Source: Rallus limicola (lineage: Eukaryota; Chordata; Aves; Gruiformes; Rallidae). Taken from it: a DNA stretch of 64,000 bases. The stretch is taken from positions 8,251,287 through 8,315,286 of the forward strand of contig JAKCOZ010000015.1 in the NCBI GenBank assembly GCA_022605955.1, read 5' to 3'. Shown here piece after piece: positions 1 through 11,460 of this stretch. The translations under genes and the position numbers were made by a program. The notes under the pieces are model-generated. The model was given only the letters and a program-made list of their open reading frames with translations. It was not told the DNA's origin and did no database searches. The number at the start of each line of letters is the position of its first letter. The first letter of the stretch is position 1.

Positions 1-592
1 TTATTTTCCATCTTTGGTTGAAATCTTGTTAATTATGGACTGGATTTAATGCTCCAAGCTTACATGTAAAGTTTTACCCTGTGTGCATCTTCCTACTGGA
101 ATGGATAAAGCCTAGAAATGAGGGAAAGCTCAAAATGTGTGTAAATATCATGCCATAGTCCAAAGAAAGCAGTCAAAGGTGCCAAAAAAAGTCTAAGGCA
201 GACTGAAAGGCTATACCTTTGTCATCATGAAGCTATTGTTTTACACTCTAAAGCACGTTAATCCCAATCGGTAAAGCATCTAAGGCATGTTTTTAATTCT
301 CACTGAGTTTAAGAATACACTCAACTCATATAGGGTGGGCTTCAGACTAGGCTTATGTCCTCTTGCTGCATTAGGACAAAAGAAAGATTATGATATTCTT
401 CTGAGGTGACTTCATCTTTCTGCCTGTGTCCAGTCCATTTTTCAGCTTTAACTTTCTACTCCAATCTGTCTTGAGTTTTAACACACTATGTCTAGGTTTT
501 TTTTGGTACGGCTCATGTAGCTCAACTGATTTTGGATGCTTTTAAGAAATTGCCATTCTGATGTCCAGTATTCCCAAATTCTTTATAAACTG
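1..592. other. Unique AT-rich DNA, no gene seen
   Basis: No repeat family, coding frame or RNA gene is recognised. If the A-tract that follows at 628-648 marks a retroposed transcript, this stretch would be its 3' untranslated part on the + strand, but I recognise no parent gene in it. Confidence 0.4.
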
Positions 593-648
593 AATAAAAT
601 TCTGGCAATCTTTGTACCCTGTAGCTCAAAAAAACAAAAAAAAAAAAA
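593..648 (+). pseudogene. Possible processed-transcript 3' end (AATAAA plus genomic A-tract)
   Basis: A canonical polyadenylation hexamer AATAAA lies at 593-598. An A-tract interrupted by a single C begins at 628 and ends at 648. The 29-nt gap is the normal spacing between signal and cleavage site, so the arrangement resembles the 3' end of a reverse-transcribed mRNA. Avian processed pseudogenes are rare because CR1 does not normally use poly(A). No target-site duplication or parental coding sequence was recognised. A chance AATAAA upstream of an A-rich slippage tract is the main alternative. Confidence 0.25.
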
Positions 649-2865
649 GGTCTATATCCTTCATAGGGTACTTACAGTTTTTAAAGCATGATTATAAAAG
701 CTCTACAAAAGATGTACACTGCATTGCTCCAGTATTCTCCCTTGTATCTTAGCAGGATCTTTTTAAACAATGTCTCTCTGTCACTAATGACACTCCAGTG
801 CCTTACTCACACATTACTAACGTAATAGCCCTTTCCCTGTCCATCTGTTGTCCTTTCTCAAAATGTTTTCCCACATTGTTGCTGAAAATTTCTTTCTGGT
901 TTCTGGCTGTTTCTCTTTATCTACTTTATCTTCTGTGTCTATAGTGGAGAGTCTTCCAGCAGACCAGCTTATGAGTCCGTGATGATGTAGCAGGACAAAG
1001 ACTACCCTAGGTTATTTGGGACAGGTAAGCAGACACAGTCAATACCTTTGAAGTACATTTAAGGCCTTAAAAATTCTTTTTAGATTGGGAGAATTGAACT
1101 CCTCTGAGACTTCTTCTTTGTATTCAGTCTTTCAAAAGTTCCCATAAGTCGGGAGCTAGAACTGTGAATCACCTTGCATGTCCAATAAATGCCTTTTGTA
1201 ATCCTGGTTTTATACATATCATACATATGAGGGGTTTTGTGATACAGGCAACAGAAAGACTGCTTTGGTTTCATTCCCAGTCATGCCATGTGTAAATATG
1301 GAGAGTTCCTATTTACCCAAATATGCTATTTCCTAATACTCCCAACTACATTTTTTCCCCCAAGTCTGTGCTTACTTAACCGTCCAAATTTTCCTCCTTA
1401 AAAAAAAAAACCTATCTGTACTTAACTTATACATAGACCTCACTAGTCTAATCATTTTAGGTTAAAATTGAGTACATAAGTTGGAAGTTGATTTTTCAGT
1501 CCTTACAAAACCTAAATTAATTTTATACCTTGTAAGAATATTGGTATTCTCTTAAATATTTTCTGAAATATTTGGGATGTTATTAGCAGTTCTTGAAATA
1601 CCTTATTTTGAACACTTTATGAATGCTTTGCCTCAAGTGATTCTTTTTCTTCTTTCCAAGCAATTGCTAATCACAATGTCGGCCTTTCTGTTTGATATAT
1701 CAACTGACATGTTAAAACACATTCCAATACTTTAATTTCCCCAGAATGTTTTGCTGTTCTGTACAGTATCTTCATTACTGCTGGATATTCCTAAGTTCAT
1801 TACTACATAAACCAGCTATGTTAAAACAGTATGATTGTATTTTTGGAAGCAAAGAAAAAGAGCATCAAGTACATTAGTGAAATACTTCATAATGACCCCT
1901 GTTATCCTTCTTTTGGATCCATTAAAACTGTTTGTGCATAGGAAGTGCCATAATCATGGAATAATAGGCAGCCTGTGGTGGCCCAGAGTATGCTCGGTGC
2001 TTAAGAAATTAATTTGCAGGTGTCCTTGAACCTTGACTCCTGGTGATGCTAAGAAGTCCTTGACTGAAGTGTCCATCTGTTGTTCGTGTCTATAACAGAG
2101 AGATTTCAACAGTGCTGAGGAGTACTTATTCTTGCTCTCTTAATGTAAGATGGTAGCAAGAGCGTGAGAAGTTTCAGCAGTTCGCATCTGCTGCAGTAAA
2201 AAGGAAATGTTTGACTTTCTGCCCAGCATTGCTAAATACAGAAACTTGGAAAATAGGAATGTGAAAATACCCTTTCCCTTGAAAATGCTCTGTGATGCTA
2301 TTTCCCAGGATATATGGGTTGGGTTTTGTTTTTAATAACATGGAGATGGGTCTCTCTCTTGTATTGTCCTAAAGTATATGTGTGTTAGAATTAATTGTAT
2401 GATTTAGTCAGATATAAATTGTAACTAGGAGGTGCAAAGACCTGGATAACTTCCTGGAGATCCAGCAGTTAGAGAGTGACTTGATGGTACTTTTGATCTT
2501 AGCTTGTGTTCCCCACTTTCTTACCTCACAAAAATATGGTGAGCGTGTCTTTCTAGAACTTCATGAAGCTGGATATCATACATATCTTAAGTAATACCTT
2601 GTGCTGCTTAGTACAATAAGCAAAAATTACATTTCCATGGTCTTACGCCCCATTTTAGCAACAGTTTGTTCTATTTAACTTCCATTTAACTTGATTACAG
2701 AGCAAAATCACCTCTATCTCAAATAAAGGGCAAGGGCAACACATTTTGAGGGAATGAACAGTGACTTCATTACAGATCTGACTCAGCTCTGCATTTCAGC
2801 TGAAGTTATTAAACTTTCTTAAAATATTCCAATAATTTTATTGAAACAATTTAATTGCTTTTAAA
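649..2865. other. Unique AT-rich DNA, no gene seen
   Basis: Open frames here are at most 64 codons, with no family resemblance. No LINE, LTR or DNA transposon was recognised. Short A- and T-runs (for example near 1,400) are the only low-complexity elements. Confidence 0.5.
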
Positions 2866-2876
2866 CACGTGAGTCA
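2866..2876 (+). promoter_or_regulatory. Overlapping E-box and AP-1 motif
   Basis: CACGTG (2866-2871, the bHLH-zip class E-box) overlaps TGAGTCA (2870-2876, a perfect AP-1 site). Both are textbook motifs and share two bases, so binding of the two factor classes would be mutually exclusive. A single composite in 64 kb can occur by chance, and its use is not shown. Confidence 0.3.
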
Positions 2877-5800
2877 TAGTGTAATCAGATGTCATGACAC
2901 CAAGTAAGCGTGACCCACACCACCCATCACCAAGAAGGGACAGTAAATTCCCCATAAACAAGGTGGAAATGCTGCAGTCCAAGTAAAGGACAATGAGAAT
3001 AACTTGAGGAGCCCATCAGTGCCCAAGCACCAGGTTTTTGTGTCGTTTGTTTTTCAATCTTGTTCAGTATGATGAGTGTTCTCAAACCCTGCAGGTATCT
3101 ATAAATGTTCAAACTTCTCAGTCTGCTCATAGCTATTTGACATGTGCATACTGTTGTTTGGGGATGAGGGTAGGACTGTGGCACAAAGCTGGTGCTGGGT
3201 TATGCAGGATTTTTGTTTCTGCATTTCTCTGAGCCCCAAAACTAAGTCAGGAAACTTACGGAGTTCAAACATTTCCCATTCCTGAAGAACTGAGCTCATA
3301 TTTGTCCCAAAACATTTTGCTTTGGTTTCTGCTTATTGTGGGTGCATTAGAGAAGCTCTGATTTGGTAGAAAGGATCATCTTTGTAAGGAGGGTCCATAC
3401 GGAGTAGTAATGCTGCAGGTCTGGAAAACCTGTGGAGCACGGATAGGAATTCTCCTTGTCTAATGCCTGGCTCTTTGCTGCTACCTTTATTTTTAATAGC
3501 AAAGACCTTTGGCAGAATAAAGTTGGTGACTACGTTGTAGTATACACATATACTATATATAGCACAGTTCTTTTAGTTGCTCATTAGTAATTTCCTGCAT
3601 GGTAGATGCAGCATTCGGACGAAACTAAGACACATAAATCTGACTCTGGTCACTCACTTTATTAGGATAGGAAAAATCCTGAGTATGTTGCAGGAGAAAT
3701 TCAGCCTAATGCAAGTAGCAGCTGAAAGTGTTCTTTAAACTCCACTGAGATTTGCCTTTTAGAACAATTTGGGGGGATCAGAGCACTGCGCAGTCTGAAA
3801 GCAAAGGCAAAGTATATGAGTGCCTTCATTGTTGGCCCAGATGGCATGACTTAATTAAATAAAATATCTGTGCTGCTTATGTGTTGATGTCTGACACTAG
3901 CCCTAGGCCAGGCTTGCAAATAACTGTGGTTTGCTAACGTGTGGCTTTTCAAACAAAATCTGTATTAGCGCTCATGAACCGTGAGTAGTAATGTGGCCTG
4001 GGCTTGAGGCACAAGCTGGGTACTGAGCGATGAACAGAGCAAGGCTTGAAGGAGGAATTCAGCAGCTTTTCAGAGACGGTACATTTGGGATGGAATGTAC
4101 TTACCCTGAAATCCTAGAAACCAGCCTGATGAAAAAAACTGAGCATTTTTGGTAATTGTTTTTAACTTCTTTCAGGTACACTGAGACCTTGGCTGCCAGC
4201 TGTTCTGTTTTAGTGGGAAGCAAAGGACACCGAGGAGATGGGTAGAAAGAAATCAGCCTTGTCTTTCAGCAGTCTTAGTACCAAGGTGGGTGGGTAAGGT
4301 GCAAAGGTGGCATCAAGCCACCCTAGCACCTCCAGGCTTGCCTCAAACTGGATTTTGACTGTGCTAGCACTGCATGACAGTGCTGTCACTCAGACAGAGC
4401 ATTCCAGCTTCCTTTATTTCTGGTGTCAGGGAGGGATTTGCTAGTAGTTCCTCGCTTGGTGCTGCTAAGGACATTTCTCTGCTCTACAGTGGTAAGATGT
4501 CTTCTCCCTTACAATGCCATTCATCGGTGGCAAATGCCACTGTCTCTGTGGCCCCTGTTGACCACCGGAATTTGGGTAATGGATCCCAGTGAAGCAGAGG
4601 CCAGGGACAGCCAGTGCGGCGGTGGTTTTTCCTCCATTCCTCCAATGGTAAATATCGAGGTTCCACTTTCAGCTATAATGTGTGAAGTTACTGTGAAGAG
4701 ATGCTGTCTGAGGAGCAAAAACAGACAGTGTATTCATGTCTAGACTAAAGCATGTGCAAGTTTCCAGGTTGGAAAAAAGGTCCAAAGAAAAGTGCTGAAA
4801 GAAGACTAAGTAAAAGTTACCCTTGCCACCTGCAGCTGACTGAGAACATGAATGACGTAGCTTGAGCAGACGGAGGTGGGAAGAAGTCCACGGGGACAGG
4901 TGGAAGAATAGGTGGATGAAGCTGGTCACCACAAACAGCACCTGGGACCCAGCTGTGATTGCTGGAGAGGTTTGATTTCTGGCTGTGATATCTGTGGTTT
5001 TTTTAGAGCAAATAATTTTAGGTAAGAAAAAGAGTTGTAATCTCAAGGTAGTAGAGATGTTGGCTGTTACTTGACCAGGCTATGCAGATGATTCCTGTAT
5101 CAGGCACGCATCTTTGCAATCAGAAGTTGTGGAAGGAAATCCTTTACAATCAATTTGGTTTTTCTACCTTTTGATTTCTTTCATATGAGCTCCAAGAAAG
5201 GCTTATCTATCAATTCAGTCTGCAGAACTGCAGCGTGGCCTGTCAGTGCTTGTAGATGCACCCTTGCAAACTGAAGCACAAGCACACGTGATTCAGAATG
5301 AAATTGCTTGCCGATGGAGCTGGCCTAAAGACTTCTAATATTTGCTAGGTGGTTTTCCATATCTCTTGGGCAATACGTGTAGGCAGATATCAGACCTATC
5401 CAGACCAAGTCAGAAGTCTAAAAACGCCCTTTTGATTAAAGGATTCTCATGTAAAGTGCCGGTGCATGTTGTTTCAACAGCATCCTTATGGCACGTATCT
5501 GAATTTTAATTTGTACTTAAGGTTGTACAATTCTTGCATTGAGCAGAGATGATTGCCATTGTGCCATCTGGAAACTGAGACATAAGTCTCTAGCATTTAT
5601 ATAACTTGTTAAGAATATCAAGGAATCTAGAACATTTCATCCTGCAGTATGATTTCCTTTTTAATTACTAATGCCATTTTATTCAGACAAATAAGTGAAT
5701 ATCTGGTTGGATTTTGTAACTGATAAAAAAATAAAAGAGCCAGTCAGCAGCTAGGAGGGAAAGCACCATTTGTGATGGCTTTTCCTGCTCTCTTTCCAGC

Positions 5801-8800
5801 TCTGCCCATTTTCAGAGGGTGACTTGGATTGCAGTCTCTCATTCAGCAAAGCCTGGAAACATGTACCCAGCTTAACATGTTTTCCTAAGTTGCATTGACT
5901 CAAATATAATTTAGCTCTAGACTTAAAGGACTATTAAAGCTTTTCTTTAGAACAATATGCTTCTAGCCTGTGAATCAATTAAGGAAGAAATGGGTTATGC
6001 TTCAGTGCTCAAACTATGTGGATTAAAAAGCAATCCTGACATGGAGGAAAGCCCGAGGCAGCCTTAATGTAAAAGCTGACAAGTCAATGCATACTTTCTT
6101 GCTTACTAATTTAGTATTTTCAACAAAAAAGGTGAACCAATCATGGCAACTCCCTCATCACACAGCGCATGTGGATAATCTTGCAAATAAAATGCTTTGC
6201 CCTCCTGCACTTTTTCTCAACTCTGGTTCCTGACAAATCGAGCGATGAGGTATTTTACAGCAGCACATATCTCCTCACTGTTAGTTAATGGCCGTAAAAT
6301 GAAATCCATGTTTGGCAATGTTGAAGAGGCAGTGCCAGTATCCTGTAGTGATGCGTGCTACCTACAAAAAACATACTATAATGAAGATGTGATAGCAGCA
6401 TCTCTAAATACCCTGTAAATAGTTAATTAAAACCGGGTCTGTGCATGTGAAAGTTTATACCTTTTTTTTCCACCTCAGCTAGTTTACCTTCCTCTCTACA
6501 AACTCTGTCCCTTTTATACTTTTCTGACATGTACAACTAAAACATGCCCTGTTTCGCTCTGGTCCCAATAATATTAAAATTTGGTGAAAGAAGTGGACTG
6601 GTACCCACACATTCTTCCACATAAGTGCGTAGGTAGTATTACTCTAATCATTGTGAAAGTTAAAGAAAAAGCAGTTTGTTGGCAGAACCCCCCCACGCTT
6701 TACATTTTATATTATTAAATTTGAAATATTATTATTGAATAATTCAGCTAAGCCAGAATAGTACCTATGAGTCTTTGACTATAATTATAACCCTATTGTA
6801 TCTCTTGGTGGCTTTTCTTCCTAATGAAGAATGAGCGAGCTGCTGTGAGACTGTTCTGGGTGTTTTTTGCAGGGTAAGAACCAATTGGCATCAGATGCAG
6901 AGCATCAGGGTATCAGGAGGCACTTGTCTACTTCCTCATAAGACAAGCAAATTTCTAAAACAATACTTAACAAAGATTTTACAGCCTGGAAAACCAGTCT
7001 CTGTACCCATAAACTGTTGGGTTTTTTTCCCCCCCAGGTATATCAATGTGATATAGTGCTTTTTCTTTAAGTCCTGAGGGGTGGAGACTAGCTGTCAAAA
7101 TCACTGAAGTGCCATTTCACACATAGCAGTCTCCAGAATTTTGGCTGCAAAAAGGTAGATTTCATCATGCTTCTGAAGCCACTTCTTCATGACATTGAGT
7201 TACAAAGGTTTTCAAGTATTCAGCAAGTGAGGGTGGGTGTTATATTGCATGCAACTGGTAGTCAGGCGATTCTGTAAAGTTTTGGAAGTAGCAGGGGTTT
7301 GAGGTGGCTTTTTTTTCCTGATCATATTTGGTATTTAGTAAGAAATATTGAAAAGAAGCTCAACATTAACTAGAAGATTATTGTAGAAGAGTAGCGAGGA
7401 GCAAAAAGCATGAAAAGAATACAGTAGAGGAGAAATCAGAGTGCTGAACCCAGAATGAATTTTCTTTTTTTAGATTAAAACGCTAACTCATGAAAATATT
7501 TGCAATTTGGTTAACAGGATAGCAACTCGGATTTGGATCTGCTCCGAGGGTGCAGCAGTAGAACATATGTAGCTAGATTATAGTCCCAGCCTGGGTATTT
7601 GCGTACCAAGTGCAGTGCCTCTGGGGCAGTAAAAGGTCTGGTGTGGGCTGTGCAAAGACAGGAGGGTCCCTGGATGACTATGGGCATGTCCCTCACGCTG
7701 CTGTGGACAACAGAACCAGTAAAATTAAACCTGGTTTATACTTTATTAAAGCCAGCTTGAATCTGTTGCCATTGCACAATGTATTTCAGTGTGGGCATGG
7801 AAACCTTTGCTTTTAAGGCTGGTTTGTTCAGCCAGCTCTGAGATGGCTTATCCGTTTGGGAGCGGCTTTGATAGTCTTCCGTTTTCTTAAACTTCAGAAA
7901 AAAAACTTTTTGCCCTCTTCAGAGTAAATAAGGCTATCTCAGTTAGACCCAATCCAACAGAAGTTATTAAAGCCCTTCTAAAGCTTTAATAGGCCTGGTG
8001 AAGACTCTTCCTGTTTTCCTTTTAGCTTGCCAGCTTAGCCCTGGCAATGACATTTTAATCACATATACCCACCAACGCCACCACCTTGTTTAGCCAGACC
8101 AAGAGGCTACAGCTCTGGTCATTATATTAATCGCTCTTCACAATAAAACATTTGTGCTCAAGCTGTCAGTAAATGTTTCTATTTAACTAGTGATTTAGTG
8201 TCCTGGATTATGCTGAAAATACTTTGAACTGATGGTTTTCTTAAAAGGCCAAACCGCTTCTTATATTGCATCCAGTATTACTTTGAATACACTGGGAAGA
8301 CTTATCCAGCACTGAATGTTTCTGCAGACTTCTAATACTATGTTGGGAACAAATTCAGAGGATGAAAAATTGCTTTGAAAGTTCTCAAAGTTCTCACAGT
8401 TGAGGGAAGACAAAGTAGATTTTATTATCCTTCCTTAGGATTAGCAATGCCCTTAGTACCAATGGGTTTCCCTATGTAAGAGCAAGGAGAGTCTGTCCCA
8501 TAGCAAGTATTTAGTCACTGCTTAGATACATTTTCCAGGTGATACGTGGAGTTTTGACAATGTGCTTTTCATTAATCTTGGGATGAGTGCTGTGCAAATC
8601 CCTAGTCAGCACTTGGAATATCTACCGATTATTTTTTAAATGTGCAGAATTCTTAGTAGCTAGAGCAGTCCTACCTGGTACAAACTCACTTGTTTATACT
8701 AGTTGTGAAGAAAAGTGTTAATTCTCAGAAAACAAAATATTTATACAACACAGAATTTTTAAAAATTTAGAAAGAATAATTTACATCTCTTAAAAGACTA

Positions 8801-9797
8801 TGGATAAAGTGGGCACCTAGCTCTGGGACTCACTTTTCCTCCAAAACTGTGTTAGATTTTAAGTCCTGAGAGGTCGATACCACTCCCCTCACTCCAGCCT
8901 ACTCACAAGCATTTGCTTTTTATAAAAATAGACAAATTTGTCAGAATTGTACAGGAGCAGGTACAACTGTAAAGCAACACATAAATGGAAAGTGTGTCTT
9001 TTAAGAATTGATGGTTCAAAATTATAGATTGTTACTGTTTATATTCTTTGGAGATAAATATCTGCAAATTGTTAAATGTTTTGAAAGGGAACTGTTGTCA
9101 TTAGCTAACGGATGCTGGGAGCCAGGTTTTCTGACTGTGAAGGTAACATTACAGTGAAGATGCAGCTAGGGTTTGGAAGTATCAGAAAGGTCCCAGCTTT
9201 AGATGTGTGAGAGAATAAATCCAAGCTGTCTAAAGATGCAGATTGGTACCTAGTGTCCCAGGAAATTGCTGCATTTGGCCCAATTTCACTAAATTCACTT
9301 ATGTGATAAAACTATTTAGGCGTTTCTGAAAGATCCTGCTACACCTCAGCCTACAACTTTAGGTATAGGTGCAGAATTTAGGCACAAGTACCTGTGGTAT
9401 CTTCCACTTGAGGTCTTGATTTTGCACTCTGCTATAGAAGCTCATTCTATACACCATACCATACCTGTCTTTCATTTCAGATAGTTGGAAACAAGACCTA
9501 ATAAAGTGGAGGAGCTGATCATGGTTTCTGGGTAGATGCATCTATAACCTTTCAAAAGCCATTGAAACTGGTAAGTCTTTGTGTTGAGCTTGCTGTGCTT
9601 CAGATCCAGGTCTTAATCTCTCCATGGATGCACGCGTACATCATAAAGTGCTGCTGCAGTCCTGAAGTTGTATTTGGAAAGAATTTAAAATGCTGTTGTT
9701 TATACTGTTGCTTTGAGACTGAAGTAAGATACATGCCCTGAAGTGGTATTTTACACTGCTAAAGAACTCCCTCAGGAAGAGATTCCTGGCACTATGT
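2877..9797. other. Unique DNA, no gene seen
   Basis: About 6.9 kb without a recognisable repeat or gene. The largest open frames (125 codons on the - strand at 4669-5046; 106 codons on the + strand at 4423-4743) lie in different frames over the same stretch. They have no recognisable domain or plausible splice architecture and are treated as chance. The 5.5-6.4 kb and 8.1-8.7 kb parts are AT-rich and could hold non-coding conserved sequence, but nothing specific can be named. Confidence 0.5.
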
Positions 9798-9838
9798 GAA
9801 AAAAAAAAAAAAGAAAAAAAAGAAAAAAGAAAAAAAGA
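9798..9838 (+). repeat. A-rich polypurine tract, 41 nt
   Basis: An uninterrupted purine run made of A-blocks separated by single G residues. It is simple low-complexity DNA. No polyadenylation signal sits at the right distance upstream, so it does not look like a retroposed tail. Confidence 0.9.
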
Positions 9839-10608
9839 TAGGTAATAAAAGATATTTCAAATACAAATTAGTCTAAAAAATCCCCTTTAGGGAACAGTTA
9901 GTGAGTATGACATGCTTCTTTATTTCCCTGAATGGTTTCAGAAATGTGGGTTTAGTTTAAAATATGTTATTTTTGACGTGTTTGCATGTGTAGCTGTAAT
10001 CCCAAGGAAATTTTCAGCAGTAGTAAAAACAAAAATAGAAATGACCTGAGTACTAATTCTAACTGTAAAATAGAAAACTTCTGAAGGCTGATTGTATAAC
10101 ACAGCATAAGCATTTTATTAGCCTTTCCTTTATATCGCTTGTCGCAAAACTTTGCAAGTAAATTAATTGCCTGTTCGTGGTGTAGACGGCAGCGCTAAAA
10201 AAAATTCCCTCAATTTGGAATTTTGATAAATGTGAAACATATGCTCTGCTACTTAAGATCTGTTCTTGTGGTTTGCAGATGATACCAGGGTCTCTAATAA
10301 TAATAACAGAACTGCACGGAAATCAAAGAATGATTTATTTTAAACTGTTTCATGAAGACCAACACTACCAAATAGCTAGCAGGTTCCGCTGTATTTTACT
10401 ACTCCTTCTCCCTGGATGCTTACACTTAAGTAATTTATTCAGTTCCCAAATTACAATAAATCCTAAACTCAGCATGGAACCGTATTTGCGGCTCCTCCTC
10501 AAGCGATGCTGGGAGCGCAGCAGAAGGGAAGCTTGTGGTGCCGTGACAAAGGCAGCTTCACCCACGCCCGGTGCTTATGATGGGGATTATTGCTTTTCCA
10601 CTATGCAT

Positions 10609-10622
10609 TGCCATCTAGTGGC
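10609..10622 (-). promoter_or_regulatory. CTCF core binding motif
   Basis: The + strand reads TGCCATCTAGTGGC. Read on the - strand this is CCACTAGATGGCA, which matches every position of the core CTCF consensus CCASYAGRKGGCR. CTCF is the zinc-finger protein that anchors chromatin loops and insulators in vertebrates, and the orientation (motif on the - strand) sets the loop direction. The flanks (10,560-10,660) contain CpG dinucleotides in an otherwise CpG-poor neighbourhood, as is common at constitutive sites. Occupancy cannot be judged from sequence. Confidence 0.6.
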
Positions 10623-10979
10623 GTGCGGCCCCTCTCATGTCCCGGCAGGCAGGGTCTGACCACGGAGATCCACTAGCTCACGCTGGACATTTGTGTCCCC
10701 TCATTGTGTTTTCATTGATTACTTTCTTCACAGAGATTAGAGACCCCATTGTGAGCGTCTGCTAATTGCACTGGGCAGGGAATGCATATGGTCTAACACT
10801 TCTTTTGATCTGGTTGAAGATTCACAGGGTAAAGGGAATTGGGAGAAGTGGGAGCAAGGTATGAGTAGAGCTATTGGCTTTCATTTGCGGTATGGTAACC
10901 CACTCAGACCAATCAGTGCAGAGAGAGAGAGAATTGGTGCTAGTTTTGCATGTTGGCATTATTTCCTTCCCAATATAGG
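10623..10979. other. Unique DNA, no gene seen
   Basis: Unique sequence between the CTCF motif and the CR1 fragment. A short (GA) run lies at about 10,920-10,932. No gene or RNA recognised. Confidence 0.4.
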
Positions 10980-11460
10980 GAGATTATTGGAGCATAAATC
11001 TTTGCCAAATGGAACACACCTTACAGCCTCCCCAGTGCCACCCCTGCCATGGGCAGGGACACCCTCCACTAGCCCAGGACGCTCAAAGCCCACTCCAACC
11101 TGGTCTTGAACCCTGCCAGGAATCCAGAGACAGCCACAGCTTCCCTGGGTACCCTGTTCCAGGGCCTCCCCACCCTCTCAGGGAAAGATTTCTGCCACAT
11201 GACTCCTCCCCATCTGCCCTCCTGTAGCTGAAGGCCATTCCCCTTGTCCTCTCCCTCCCTGCCCTTGTCACCAGGCCCTCTCCAGCTTTCCTGGAGCCCC
11301 TGGAGGGACTGGAAGGGGGTCTGAGGCCTCTCTGCAGCCTCTTCTCCAAGCAAACCAGCCCAACTCCCTCAGCCTCTCTTCAGAGCAGAGGGGCTCCAAC
11401 CTCCATGGCTTCCTCTGGACTCCTTCCAACAGATTGCTTGGTTGACATCAGGACTTGGTC
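10980..11460 (-). mobile_element. CR1 LINE, 3'-terminal fragment, reverse orientation
   Basis: Read on the - strand, the segment carries the ordered landmarks of the CR1 3' region: the GTCCAGAGGA... block at about 11,430, GAGAGGCTGAGGGAGTTGGG (around 11,360-11,390), the GACAAGGGG block, GGAACAGGGTACCCAGGGAA (around 11,160), TTCAAGACCAGGTTGGA and CCCTGCCCATGGCAGGGG (about 11,045-11,060). The terminal part (10,980-11,030) is diverged and lacks a clean ATTCTATG tail. It is 5'-truncated as usual for CR1, and no reverse-transcriptase coding sequence is present. Open frames of 82-94 codons over this stretch are CR1 untranslated sequence, not genes. The high GC content here is that of the element. 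Confidence 0.9.

Noticed and set aside
11069..11353. Overlapping - strand frames of 88-94 codons
   Set aside because: They lie in the CR1 3' untranslated region and are not reverse transcriptase.
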